Source: Streptomyces sp. NK15101
GTDB lineage: Bacteria > Actinomycetota > Actinomycetes > Streptomycetales > Streptomycetaceae
Direction of reading: 5' to 3'
Length of the DNA stretch: 64,000 nucleotides
Assembly: GCF_020400725.1 (NCBI RefSeq)
Contig: NZ_JAINVG010000030.1
Coordinates: forward strand, 22,172-86,171
Of the stretch, positions 32,388 to 41,889 are shown one piece after another; position 1 is the stretch's first letter, and each line of letters opens with the position of its first letter. A model generated the notes under the pieces. The model saw only the letters and a program-made list of their open reading frames with translations, made no database searches and was not told where the DNA came from. The position numbers and the translations under genes were made by a program.

Positions 32388-33257
32388 TCAGCGGGGGACG
32401 CGAACGACACCCTCCTGGATGACGGAGATCGCGAGCCGCCCGTCCCGGGTGTAGATCCGGGCCTGGCCGAGGCCGCGTCCGCCGGACGCGGTCGGCGACT
32501 CCTGGTCGTACAGGAGCCACTCGTCGGCCCGGAAGGGGCGGTGGAACCACATGGCGTGGTCCAGGGACGCCCCGACCACGTCGCCGACGGCCCAGCCGCC
32601 CCGCCCGTGGGCGAGGAGCACCGAGTCGAGCAGGGTCATGTCGGAGACGTACGTGGCGAGGACGACGTGCAGCAGCGGGTCGTCGGCCAGCTTGCCGTTG
32701 GTGCGGAACCACACCTGGGAGTGCGGCTCGCGCGGGGTGCCGACCGTCCCCCACGGGGGCGTCCCGGCGTACCTCAGGTCCACCGCCGCCCGCGCCTCGA
32801 TCAGCCGGTCCGCGACCTCGCGGGGGAGGTGGCGGGGGAGCATCTCGGCCGGCGTCGGGAGCGACTCCGGGTCCGGGGCGGGCGGCATGTCGACCTGGTG
32901 CTCCAGCCCCTCCTCGTACGTCTGGAAGGACGCGGAGAGGTGGAAGATCGGCTGCCCGTGCTGGACGGCCACGACCCGGCGGGTGGTGAAGGAGCGGCCG
33001 TCGCGGATGCGGTCGACCGTGTAGACGATCGGCGCGCCCGGGTCGCCGGGGCGCAGGAAGTACGCGTGGAGCGAGTGTGCGAGCCGGTCCCCGGGGACGG
33101 TCCGGCCCGCCGCCACCAGCGCCTGGGCGGCCACCTGGCCGCCGAAGACGCGGGGGACGATCGAGGGGCGGGACTCGCCCCGGAAGATGTCCCGCTCGAT
33201 CCGCTCCAGGTCGAGCAGATCGAGCAGGTCATCCAGAGCCGTATGCGCGTCGGGCAC
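32388..33257 (-). CDS. tesB: Acyl-CoA thioesterase II
   Basis: 289 residues with a double hotdog fold. Hydrolyses acyl-CoA to free acid and CoA. Conserved segments: RVFGGQVAAQALVAAGRTV, HSLHAYFLRPGD, GRSFTTRRVVAVQHG and the second half SLDHAMWFHRPFRADEWLLYDQESP with the catalytic Asp. The GTG start follows directly on the stop of the upstream acyl-CoA dehydrogenase (TGAGTG), so the two are translated from one message. Confidence 0.93.
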   Translation of the reverse strand: MPDAHTALDDLLDLLDLERIERDIFRGESRPSIVPRVFGGQVAAQALVAAGRTVPGDRLAHSLHAYFLRPGDPGAPIVYTVDRIRDGRSFTTRRVVAVQHGQPIFHLSASFQTYEEGLEHQVDMPPAPDPESLPTPAEMLPRHLPREVADRLIEARAAVDLRYAGTPPWGTVGTPREPHSQVWFRTNGKLADDPLLHVVLATYVSDMTLLDSVLLAHGRGGWAVGDVVGASLDHAMWFHRPFRADEWLLYDQESPTASGGRGLGQARIYTRDGRLAISVIQEGVVRVPR

Positions 33258-34415
<1,158 letters not shown>

Positions 34416-34445
34416 GGTGCGACTCCTCCGGTGTGCGGGCCCATT

Positions 34446-34475
34446 TGTCTAAGCGCTTGCTCAGCCTGTCGTCAA
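34446..34475 (-). promoter_or_regulatory. Promoter of the acyl-CoA dehydrogenase/tesB operon
   Basis: On the minus strand TTGACG (34470-34475), 18-bp spacer and TAGACA (34446-34451). The spacer holds AAGCGCTT (34451-34458 region) inside a partial palindrome TGAGCAAGCGCTTAG, similar to operators of TetR-type fatty-acid regulators. Confidence 0.5.
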
Positions 34476-34491
34476 CGAAGTTACCCAGCGG

Positions 34492-35682
34492 TCACCCACC
34501 CTGTCCAGACTCCTCGCCTGTGATCCAGGCCCGCCCCGCGGAGTCGTAGCCGTACACGGGCCGCCCCTTCGCCCCGCTCGTCCGGAAGGGCGCGCCGTCC
34601 TCGTCCCCGATCCGGACCGTGCCCCGGCGCCCCTCCGAGCTCCACTCCAGCTCCAGGTACCAGCGGCAGTCGCACCCCGCCGTCCCCGCCGAGACCAGCA
34701 GCTCCTCCGGCTCGGCGGCGCTGACCGCGTACGGGAAGGAGACCGCCGGGAGCGTCCGGCCCTCCTCCCCGGAGGCGTCGTATCCGTCCAGCGCCCGCGC
34801 CACCGGCCGCGGCCGGTCCAGGTCCACCTCGAAACGGCGCGGCGTCACCGCCCCGCCGCACCCGTCGTCCGTCCGGTACGCCGCCCACGGCAGCGGCGCG
34901 CCCCGCTCCACCACCCGCACGTGCAGCGCCTGGAGCACCACTGCCGCCGCGCCCTTCCCCTGCACCGACACCCGCACCAGCGTCTCCCCGCCGTCCACGG
35001 CCCCCTGCGCCGCCGCCCAGCTCCGCGCGTCGGCCGCCTCCGGCGGGGGAGGGGGCGTCCGCTCCACGAGGTAGGTGTGCCCGCACCCGTTCTCCCAGAG
35101 GTGAGAGGCGACCGTCCACGTCAGCGGCGCCGGTGGCTCGGCGGCCCGCTCCCGGGTCTTCCCGGGCAGGAGTACGGCTCCGAGCGTCACCGTCCCCACC
35201 ACCGCCAGCGTCCCGCAGACCGCGCCCACCCACCCCCACCGGCGCCTCCGCCGCTGGGACGGGAGGCCCGGCACGCGCGCGTGCACGGGTTCCAGCTCGG
35301 GCTCGGGCGGCGCCTCAGGGGCCGGCGCGGGCTCCGGAGCCGGCTCCGGGCCGGGCGCCGCCTCCGGGCCGGCCGCCGCCTCCGGGCCGGGTTCGGGCGC
35401 CGGCGCCGCGCCGGGTTCCGGTGCCGGAGGGCGACGGGCGCCGTCCGCGCGGGTCCAGGCCGCCTCCAGGGCCCGCCGCTCCTCCTCGTCCGCCCCGCAC
35501 AGCAGGGCGAGGCGGTCGACCACGGCGAACCCCTCCGGGACGGTCGCGCCGGAGCAGTAGCGGTGGAGGGTGGACGCGCTGACGCCCAGGCGCCGGCCCA
35601 GCGCCTCGTAACTCCTGCCGTCCCGCGTCTTCAGCGTGCGCACGAGCCGCGCGAACTCCTCGACGGCGGCGTCCTTCGGCAT
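34492..35682 (-). CDS. Membrane-anchored XRE-type regulator with extracytoplasmic domain
   Basis: 396 residues from the ATG at 35680-35682 (GAGGGGG upstream). Cytosolic HTH (about 6-75; SYEALGRRLGVSASTLHRYCSG), then a 50-residue Pro-Ala-Glu linker, a basic stop (QRRRRRWGW), one membrane helix (about 149-172) and a secreted domain of some 220 residues with six or so Cys residues and TWTVASHLWENGCGHTY. This layout suggests an envelope signal passed to DNA binding. The divergent secreted protein at 35846 is a possible partner. Confidence 0.8.
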   Translation of the reverse strand: MPKDAAVEEFARLVRTLKTRDGRSYEALGRRLGVSASTLHRYCSGATVPEGFAVVDRLALLCGADEEERRALEAAWTRADGARRPPAPEPGAAPAPEPGPEAAAGPEAAPGPEPAPEPAPAPEAPPEPELEPVHARVPGLPSQRRRRRWGWVGAVCGTLAVVGTVTLGAVLLPGKTRERAAEPPAPLTWTVASHLWENGCGHTYLVERTPPPPPEAADARSWAAAQGAVDGGETLVRVSVQGKGAAAVVLQALHVRVVERGAPLPWAAYRTDDGCGGAVTPRRFEVDLDRPRPVARALDGYDASGEEGRTLPAVSFPYAVSAAEPEELLVSAGTAGCDCRWYLELEWSSEGRRGTVRIGDEDGAPFRTSGAKGRPVYGYDSAGRAWITGEESGQGG

Positions 35683-35845
35683 TCCATCCCCCTCGATCCC
35701 GCGTCCCACCCTTCACGTCCTTGCACGTCAGTGGGGGTGGAATGGTTCCGGGACGGATGGTGGGCGCGTCACCGTTGCCGACGGCGGGCGCCGGCCCGAG
35801 GCTGGTCGAGCACTGACCGAACGACCCGACGGGGGATCCACCACC

Positions 35846-36454
35846 ATGAACAAGCTCCGCACCGCACTCGCCACCGCCGCCGCGGCCGCCCTGGGCCTCG
35901 CGGCCCTCGCCACGGCTCCGGCGCAGGCAGCCGCCCAGCCCGCCTTCCTCGCCGCCTCCCAGATGCCGCCGTCGTCGACGCCGTGGACCGCCACCCGGGT
36001 CTTCACCGGCGTTCCGGAGAACGGCGGCGCCCTCTGCGCCCCGTACAAGATCCCGGCGCAGAACACCCGCTACCGCGAGTTCAGCACCGAGCTCGACACC
36101 AACGGCGTCCAGATCACCACCGTCGCCCGCACCGAGGCCGACGCGGTGAGGCTGGTCGACACCCTCCGCAAGTCCCTCGCCGGCTGCGGCCCCCTGCTGG
36201 AGCGGCAGAACCCGGGCCTGCGGGCCGTCAGCGCCTCCCACGGCAAGCTCGCCGTGGAGGAGGGTGCCTGGGTCTACAGCCTGGACACCGCCGACCCGCA
36301 GATCGGCACCACCGACATCCACCTCTTCTCGGTGGGCCGTGACGGCCGGACCGTCACGTACGTCCGGTGGGGCCAGATGGGCGACCTGAGGGACGCTCCG
36401 CTGGCGGCCTTCAAGACGACGGCCCGGACCGCCGTGAACAAGCTCTGGTACTGA
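35846..36454 (+). CDS. Secreted protein of unknown function
   Basis: 202 residues from the ATG at 35846. Clear signal peptide (MNKLRTALATAAAAALGLAA, cleavage after PAQAA or so). The mature part has two Cys residues (GALCAPYKIP and SLAGCGPLLE) and a mixed alpha/beta pattern, ending TTARTAVNKLWY; the pattern recalls the PknH-type extracytoplasmic sensor domain, a low-confidence impression. Divergent from the membrane-anchored regulator, 163 bp away. Confidence 0.7.
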   Translation: MNKLRTALATAAAAALGLAALATAPAQAAAQPAFLAASQMPPSSTPWTATRVFTGVPENGGALCAPYKIPAQNTRYREFSTELDTNGVQITTVARTEADAVRLVDTLRKSLAGCGPLLERQNPGLRAVSASHGKLAVEEGAWVYSLDTADPQIGTTDIHLFSVGRDGRTVTYVRWGQMGDLRDAPLAAFKTTARTAVNKLWY

Positions 36455-36669
36455 CGCAGCGTCATCCTGGTGGACGTTGAACCACTCTGAGTGACGGTGA
36501 AGTCGCGCAGTACCTCCATTCGGGTGATACTGGACGTGAGTTTCGGACGTCGGCACGCTCGCGCGTCGAGCCGAGCGGCCCATCCGTCATCGGACCCGTA
36601 CCGGTCGGGGAACCGGTACGGGCCGGGGGAGGGGAGGGGGGCTCCGAATGCGATGCGAAAGGACGCGTC

Positions 36670-37692
36670 ATGGAACTCGAATCTCTCCCTGATGAGGTCG
36701 TCGCGGACATCGAGGTGCGGGACCGCTGGAGGCGCGCCACGGCCGGTGGCCTGGAGTTCCTCATCACCGACATCGCGAGGTGGACGCCGGGTTCGACGGT
36801 GCGGGTCGCCTTCCTCGACGGGAACGACCAGTTGCACGCGGACATCGCGGGAGCGACGAAGCAGATCACCGACGCCTGCAACCTGACCCTCGACTTCGGG
36901 CGGAACGACGGGGCCGGGACGTTCCGGCGGTGGAGCACGTCCGACACCGCCTACGCCGCCGAGATCCGCGTCAGCTTCGACCTGCCGGGCTTCTTCTCCC
37001 TGGTGGGCACCGACAGCACGGACCCCGCCATCGGCGCGGGAGGCGGTCCGGTCGGGGGCAACCCCGGCCAGCGCAGCCTGAACCTCGGGCGGTTCACGGT
37101 GAACAGGCCCACCCGCTGGGAGGGCACGGTGCGGCACGAGTTCCTGCACGCACTGGGGTTCCACCACTCCCACCAGAACATGCGCGGCACCTGCGAGGGC
37201 GAGTTCCGCTGGGAGGACGAGGTCGGGTACGTCCCCACGCAGGACGCGGACGGCGTCTTCGTGGCGGACTCCAAGGGGAGGCTCCCCGGCATCTACACCT
37301 TCCTCGCGGGCGAGCCGAACCGATGGCCGCGCGCGAAGGTGGACCACAACCTGCGCACCGTGGACGACCCGGAGGTCGTCGCCGGGCCCTTCGACACGAA
37401 GTCCGTGATGCTGTACCGGTTCCCGGCGTTCTTCTACAAGTCCACCCCCAGCAGCTGCGCGCCGAGCGGTGACGGGCAGAACCTGTCGGACGGCGACAAG
37501 CGCGGGCTCGACCTGCTGTACCCGCACGTCGCGAGCGCGCTGGCGGACCGTCAGGCCCGTGCCGAAGAGGTCCTGCAGTCGCTCGGGGCCGGCCCGGAGG
37601 GGCTTCCCGGCGAGAACGGCGGTGCACTGGCGGAGGCGTACCGCGATCGGGTCGCGGAGCTGGCCGCCGCCCAGGCCGCGGGCGTCCACTGA
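36670..37692 (+). CDS. Metzincin-type zinc metallopeptidase without signal peptide
   Basis: 340 residues, ATG after AAAGGA. Zinc site HEFLHALGFHH fits HExxHxxGxxH (His156, Glu157, His160, His166) and SVMLYRFP downstream supplies the Met-turn, as in astacin/matrixin-like metzincins. Segment LDFGRNDGAGTFRRW before the active site resembles astacin-like folds. There is no signal or membrane segment, unusual for this clan. The C-terminal 60 residues are Ala-rich and helical. It is followed 41 bp later by a trypsin-like protease gene, so the two likely form one unit. Confidence 0.85.
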   Translation: MELESLPDEVVADIEVRDRWRRATAGGLEFLITDIARWTPGSTVRVAFLDGNDQLHADIAGATKQITDACNLTLDFGRNDGAGTFRRWSTSDTAYAAEIRVSFDLPGFFSLVGTDSTDPAIGAGGGPVGGNPGQRSLNLGRFTVNRPTRWEGTVRHEFLHALGFHHSHQNMRGTCEGEFRWEDEVGYVPTQDADGVFVADSKGRLPGIYTFLAGEPNRWPRAKVDHNLRTVDDPEVVAGPFDTKSVMLYRFPAFFYKSTPSSCAPSGDGQNLSDGDKRGLDLLYPHVASALADRQARAEEVLQSLGAGPEGLPGENGGALAEAYRDRVAELAAAQAAGVH

Positions 37693-37733
37693 GCCGAGGA
37701 CCGAGCAGAGGACCGAACCGAGCGGGGGACGCC

Positions 37734-38894
37734 ATGTCCGCCGGCAGCACCTACGAGCGGCTCCTCGGCGAGTCGCAGGGCGGAGGACTCGAGAGCGCCG
37801 GCGGGGGCGGCGCGCCGAGTCCACCGGATCCCGAACGCCTGATCGCGCAACTGTCCGACGAGGTCGGCCGGCTGGAGGAACGCCTCGGGGAGAGAGCCGA
37901 TCCGGTGGCGCGGAAGCGACTGATGAGCGGCGCCGAGCACGCGCTGCGGGAGGTCGTCGACCACGGCGCCGAGGCCCGGCTCGACAGGCGGGACATCGCG
38001 AGGCTGGAGGCCGTCGTCCACAGCGACGGAACCCGCCCGGTGCTCTTCGTCGAGGACGACTTCTTCGACGTCACGGCACCGGCGGCGGCGAACTGGGCGG
38101 CAGCCCTGTCGCGGATCGAGGCCGAGCTCCGCACCGTCTGCCGGGCGGCCGGCCGGGTGAACGACCCGAGCTCGCTCCTCGGCTACCAGGGCACGGCGTG
38201 GGCGATCGACGACGGCGTCGTCGTGACCAACTACCACGTCCTGGAGGCCGTCTCCACGCATCCGTCGCGTACCGACGGGCAGTTCGGCGGGGAGCTCAAG
38301 CCCGGCGTGGCGGTCGACTTCGGCGCGGAGGTCGGCGGCGGGCCGCCGGACCGCGTCTTCCGGATCAGCCGCGTCCTGGGCGTGGGGCGCGCGGGGGCAC
38401 CCGAGCACGCCCACCCCGACATCCCGGGGGTCAACTTCGACGGCCTCGACCTGGCCGTACTCGAACTCGAACGGGTGAACGGGCGGCCTTTTCCCGCCCC
38501 GGTCCAGGTGGCCCGGGGCGACGACCCGGCGACGCACGGAGCGCTCGCCTCCCGCGGGCGCGGCGTCTACGTCGTCGGCTTCCCCGGCAGCGCGGCGTCG
38601 ACGAGGCCGGACGTCTTCGCCGAACTGTTCGCCGGGGTCAAGGGCGTGAAGCGCCTCACTCCCGGAGTGCTCACCGAGGGCCGGGGCGAGGTGACCGACG
38701 ACGCCCGACACTGGATCATCGGCCACGACGCCAGCACGCTCGGCGGCAGCTCCGGCTCGCTCGTCGTCGACCTCGAGGCCGAGGGCCGGAAGGTCCTCGG
38801 CCTGCACTTCGCCGGGGTCCCCGACCGCGTGAACTGGGCCCACGGCCTCGAAGGGGCGACACCCGAACTGGCCGCCGCGATACCGGGGTGGTGA
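37734..38894 (+). CDS. Trypsin-like serine protease with helical N-terminal region, cytosolic
   Basis: 386 residues. The N-terminal 120 residues are charged and helical (RLIAQLSDEVGRLEERLGE). The protease domain (about 140-375) has the triad His168 (VVTNYHVLEA), Asp239 (GLDLAVLEL) and Ser340 (STLGGSSGSLVVD). No export signal. Similar trypsin-like effectors occur in actinobacterial conflict systems with effector-associated domains; I cannot identify such a domain here. The stop overlaps the start of a small downstream ORF (GTGA). Confidence 0.85.
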   Translation: MSAGSTYERLLGESQGGGLESAGGGGAPSPPDPERLIAQLSDEVGRLEERLGERADPVARKRLMSGAEHALREVVDHGAEARLDRRDIARLEAVVHSDGTRPVLFVEDDFFDVTAPAAANWAAALSRIEAELRTVCRAAGRVNDPSSLLGYQGTAWAIDDGVVVTNYHVLEAVSTHPSRTDGQFGGELKPGVAVDFGAEVGGGPPDRVFRISRVLGVGRAGAPEHAHPDIPGVNFDGLDLAVLELERVNGRPFPAPVQVARGDDPATHGALASRGRGVYVVGFPGSAASTRPDVFAELFAGVKGVKRLTPGVLTEGRGEVTDDARHWIIGHDASTLGGSSGSLVVDLEAEGRKVLGLHFAGVPDRVNWAHGLEGATPELAAAIPGW

Positions 38895-39130
38895 TCCCCG
38901 CCTTCGCGGCGCTCGTGGGGTACGCCGGCCGTCCGCGGGTCACGGGGCCCCCGCGCGATGCGGCGGAGCTGCGTCCCGACCCGCGGCTCACCGCCCTCAG
39001 CCGCGCCTTCGCCCGCTGGGACGACGCGCACCGGACCCTCCTGGAAGGGCTCGGCCGGGGCGTGTGGTCCGCGCATGACGGCCCCGGGCGGGCGATCCGC
39101 CCTTCTCGGCCCCGCCTCACCGGGACCTGA
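38891..39130 (+). CDS. Small coupled hypothetical protein after the trypsin-like protease
   Basis: 79 residues (IPAFAALVGYAGRPRVTG ...). The GTG start overlaps the protease stop by four bases, as in other coupled pairs of this window, and third-position GC is high. It overlaps the 3' end of the convergent pucR-type gene by 14 bp. No family recognised; could also be a chance frame. Confidence 0.45.
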   Translation: MIPAFAALVGYAGRPRVTGPPRDAAELRPDPRLTALSRAFARWDDAHRTLLEGLGRGVWSAHDGPGRAIRPSRPRLTGT

Positions 39131-40646
39131 GCGCGAACCACAGCTCCATGCGCACGTCCGGATCGTCCAGGTCCCGTCCCAGGAGTGCGGCGCAGCGGGC
39201 GATCCGCTGCCGGACGGTGTTGCGGTGGATGTCCATCGCGACGGCCGTCCGGTCCCAGCCGCCGTGCAGCGAGAGCCAGACGCGCAGGGTCTCGGCGAGC
39301 GGCCCGGTCAGCGGGGCGAGGAGGGCGCGCGCGTGGGCGGCGGCCTCGTCCGGGTCCACCAGGGTCGCGATCCCGCCCGGGCGGTGCCGCACCAGATCCG
39401 CCCCGGTGGCCTCCGCCCGCCGCAGGGCTCGCGCCGCCTGCGCGTCGGCCGCCGACAGCTCGTCCGCCTCGACGGGGGCGCCCACCCCCAGCGTCCAGCC
39501 GGACTGGGCGGTGACGGGGGAGGAGGCGGGCAGGAGCAGGCGTACGACTCCGGCCGCGCGCCCCGGAGCCGTCCCGCCGGGCCCCGTCGCCCCGCCCGGG
39601 CCCGTCGACCCGCCCGGACCCGTCGCCTCGCCCGGCCCCGTCGTCCCGCCCGCGTCCACCAGCGGCGTTCCCAGTGCCGCGGCCAGCGAGGCCGCCGCGA
39701 ACGGCGTGCCGTCGCCGCCCCGCGCGTGGACCACCGTCCAGGGGCCCGGGCCCAGGGTGCCCGCGACCTCCGCCGGGGCCGCGCCGAGCAGCAGCCGGAC
39801 CAGGGCCCCGTCCCGTACGGTCACGTCCGCGCCCCGGTGCGGGGCCGTGAGCAGCGAGAGCAGGACCACCGCCACGCCCGCGATCGTGTGGTCGCCCGGG
39901 CCGCGCCGCTCCGTCGCCACCCCCAGCGTCAGGCCGTCCCCGCCGCCCAGGGCGTACGCGGCGAGCCGCAGCCCGCCGCCGTCGCCGCTCGCCGAGGCCG
40001 GGCCGCCGGGGCGCGGCCCGAGCACCCCCGCGAGGTCCCGCAGCGCCCGCGCCGCCTCCGCCGGGACCTCCCGGCCGGCCGCCGCCGTCTCCGTGCCGTC
40101 CGCGCCGAACAGCGCCGCCCGTCCCCCGAGCCGGGAGGCGAGCGCACCGAGCACCGCCGGGACCGGGGCCGGCCGGGCCGCGGCCGCCGCCAGCGACTGC
40201 TGGGCCTCGGTCACCCGGCGCAGCTCGTGCAGCCGGGCCTCCGCCATCAGCCGCCACAGCGCCCGCGCCACCGCCGTGAACGGGGTCCGCGGCGGCACCT
40301 CGACGAGCGGGAGCCCGTGCCGCGCGCAGGCCTCGACGAGCCCGGCGGGGACCGTGTCCCACACCGGCGTCACCCCGAAGGCGAGCGCCGCCGCCCCCGC
40401 CTCCACGACCCGGCCGACGAAGTGCGCCGGATCGGTGAGCTGCACGCCCGCCGTCATGAGCAGCTCGCCGCCGAGCAGGTACGGATGGGGGTCGGCCATC
40501 TCCGAGGTGTGCACCCAGTGCAGCAGTACGTCCTCGGGCCCGGCCAGCAGCCGCAGGCCCAGGTCGGGACGGGCGAGCAGCGCGGCGAGCGGCACCGGGG
40601 GCGCCGGGGGAGTGGAGCCGGGCTCAGAGGGAGGCGTCGGGGTCAT
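39117..40646 (-). CDS. PucR-family transcriptional regulator
   Basis: 509 residues from the ATG at 40644-40646, chosen because GAAGGG lies nine bases before it; ATGs at 40652 and 40667 are in frame. N-terminal PucR sensory domain (about 20-135; LLAGPEDVLLHWVHTSEMADP, YLLGGELLMTAG), a middle GGDEF-like region, a Gly/Thr/Pro repeat (TGPGG units, about 360-380) and the C-terminal PucR HTH (LRVWLSLHGGWDRTAVAMDI, HRNTVRQRIARC). Divergent from the agmatinase-family gene, which it most likely regulates. Confidence 0.9.
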   Translation of the reverse strand: MTPTPPSEPGSTPPAPPVPLAALLARPDLGLRLLAGPEDVLLHWVHTSEMADPHPYLLGGELLMTAGVQLTDPAHFVGRVVEAGAAALAFGVTPVWDTVPAGLVEACARHGLPLVEVPPRTPFTAVARALWRLMAEARLHELRRVTEAQQSLAAAAARPAPVPAVLGALASRLGGRAALFGADGTETAAAGREVPAEAARALRDLAGVLGPRPGGPASASGDGGGLRLAAYALGGGDGLTLGVATERRGPGDHTIAGVAVVLLSLLTAPHRGADVTVRDGALVRLLLGAAPAEVAGTLGPGPWTVVHARGGDGTPFAAASLAAALGTPLVDAGGTTGPGEATGPGGSTGPGGATGPGGTAPGRAAGVVRLLLPASSPVTAQSGWTLGVGAPVEADELSAADAQAARALRRAEATGADLVRHRPGGIATLVDPDEAAAHARALLAPLTGPLAETLRVWLSLHGGWDRTAVAMDIHRNTVRQRIARCAALLGRDLDDPDVRMELWFALRSR

Positions 40647-40766
40647 CGTCATGTGCCCTTCGTACATCGCGCGCCCGAACAGTGGAGGAAACGTACACTT
40701 CAACGTGGGCTTCGGGCGACTTACGGTCGAGCCGGACCCCGACGACCCCCCAGGAGGACTCCGAGC

Positions 40767-41750
40767 ATGAGCAGCAGCGACCAGAACGCCTTCCGCGGCC
40801 CGATCGACTCGTCCCGCATCCCGCGGTACGCCGGTCCCGCGACGTTCGCCCGTCTGCCGCGGCTCGACGAGGTCGGCACCGCCGACGTCGCCGTGGTCGG
40901 CATCCCCTTCGACAGCGGCGTCTCCTACCGCCCCGGCGCCCGCTTCGGCGGCAACGCCATCCGCGAGGCCTCCCGCCTGCTCCGCCCGTACAACCCGGCG
41001 CAGGACGCCTCCCCCTTCGCCCTCGCGCAGGTCGCGGACGCCGGCGACATCGCCGCCAACCCGTTCAACATCAACGAGGCCGTCGAGACCATCGAGGCCG
41101 CCGCCGACGACCTGCTCGGCACCGGCGCCCGCATGATGACCCTCGGCGGCGACCACACCGTCGCCCTGCCGCTGCTGCGCTCCGTCGCCAAGAAGCACGG
41201 CCCCGTCGCCCTGCTCCACTTCGACGCGCACCTCGACACCTGGGACACCTACTTCGGCGCCGAGTACACCCACGGCACCCCGTTCCGCCGGGCCGTCGAG
41301 GAGGGCATCCTCGACACCTCCGCCCTCTCCCACGTCGGCACCCGCGGCCCGCTCTACGGCAAGCAGGACCTCACCGACGACGAGAAGATGGGCTTCGGCA
41401 TCGTCACCTCGGCGGACATCTACCGCCGCGGCGCCGACGAGGTCGCCGACCAGCTGCGCCAGCGCATCGGCGACCGCCCGCTGTACATCTCCATCGACAT
41501 CGACTGCCTCGACCCGGCCCACGCCCCCGGCACCGGCACCCCCGAGGCCGGCGGCATGACCTCCCGCGAGCTCCTGGAGATCCTGCGCGGCCTCTCCTCC
41601 TGCAACCTGGTCTCCGCCGACGTCGTCGAGGTCGCCCCGGCCTACGACCACGCCGAGATCACCGCGGTCGCCGCCTCCCACACGGCGTACGAACTGACGA
41701 CGATCATGTCCCGCCAGATCGCCGCGGAGCGCGCCGGCGGCGCGAAGTAG
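40767..41750 (+). CDS. speB: Agmatinase / guanidinobutyrase family ureohydrolase
   Basis: 327 residues; AGGAGG nine bases before the ATG. Binuclear Mn enzyme releasing urea from agmatine or guanidinobutyrate. Metal ligands in LGGDHTVALP, LLHFDAHLDTWD and ISIDIDCLDPAHAPGTGTPE. The sequence is typical of the family; the substrate cannot be set from sequence, and 4-guanidinobutyrate from arginine degradation is a good alternative. Divergent PucR regulator; followed by repeat copy C and a ThDP enzyme. Confidence 0.93.
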   Translation: MSSSDQNAFRGPIDSSRIPRYAGPATFARLPRLDEVGTADVAVVGIPFDSGVSYRPGARFGGNAIREASRLLRPYNPAQDASPFALAQVADAGDIAANPFNINEAVETIEAAADDLLGTGARMMTLGGDHTVALPLLRSVAKKHGPVALLHFDAHLDTWDTYFGAEYTHGTPFRRAVEEGILDTSALSHVGTRGPLYGKQDLTDDEKMGFGIVTSADIYRRGADEVADQLRQRIGDRPLYISIDIDCLDPAHAPGTGTPEAGGMTSRELLEILRGLSSCNLVSADVVEVAPAYDHAEITAVAASHTAYELTTIMSRQIAAERAGGAK

Positions 41751-41757
41751 TCTCGGG

Positions 41758-41847
41758 CCGGGTCGTGGGCACGCGTTCCCCAGGGCGAGGGGGGTCCCCC
41801 CGCTCGGGCGAAGCCGAGAGCTCGGGGGACGGGTGGGCACGACCCGG
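41758..41847. repeat. Dispersed repeat, copy C
   Basis: Bounded by a perfect 10-bp inverted repeat, CCGGGTCGTG (41758-41767) and CACGACCCGG (41838-41847). Inside is GTGGGCACGCGTTCC, a diverged 42-bp core (41789-41830, reverse orientation to B and D) and GGGTGGGCAC. It lacks the middle module of copies B and D. Located 7 bp after the speB stop. Confidence 0.8.
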
Positions 41848-41889
41848 CCACCGGGCCGCACCCGACCACCGAGCATGCCGAGGGACCCC

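Noticed and set aside
37469..39130. 553-codon plus-strand frame over the serine protease gene
   Set aside because: Only the last 80 codons, after the protease stop, look like a gene; the rest is Arg-rich shadow of the protease frame.
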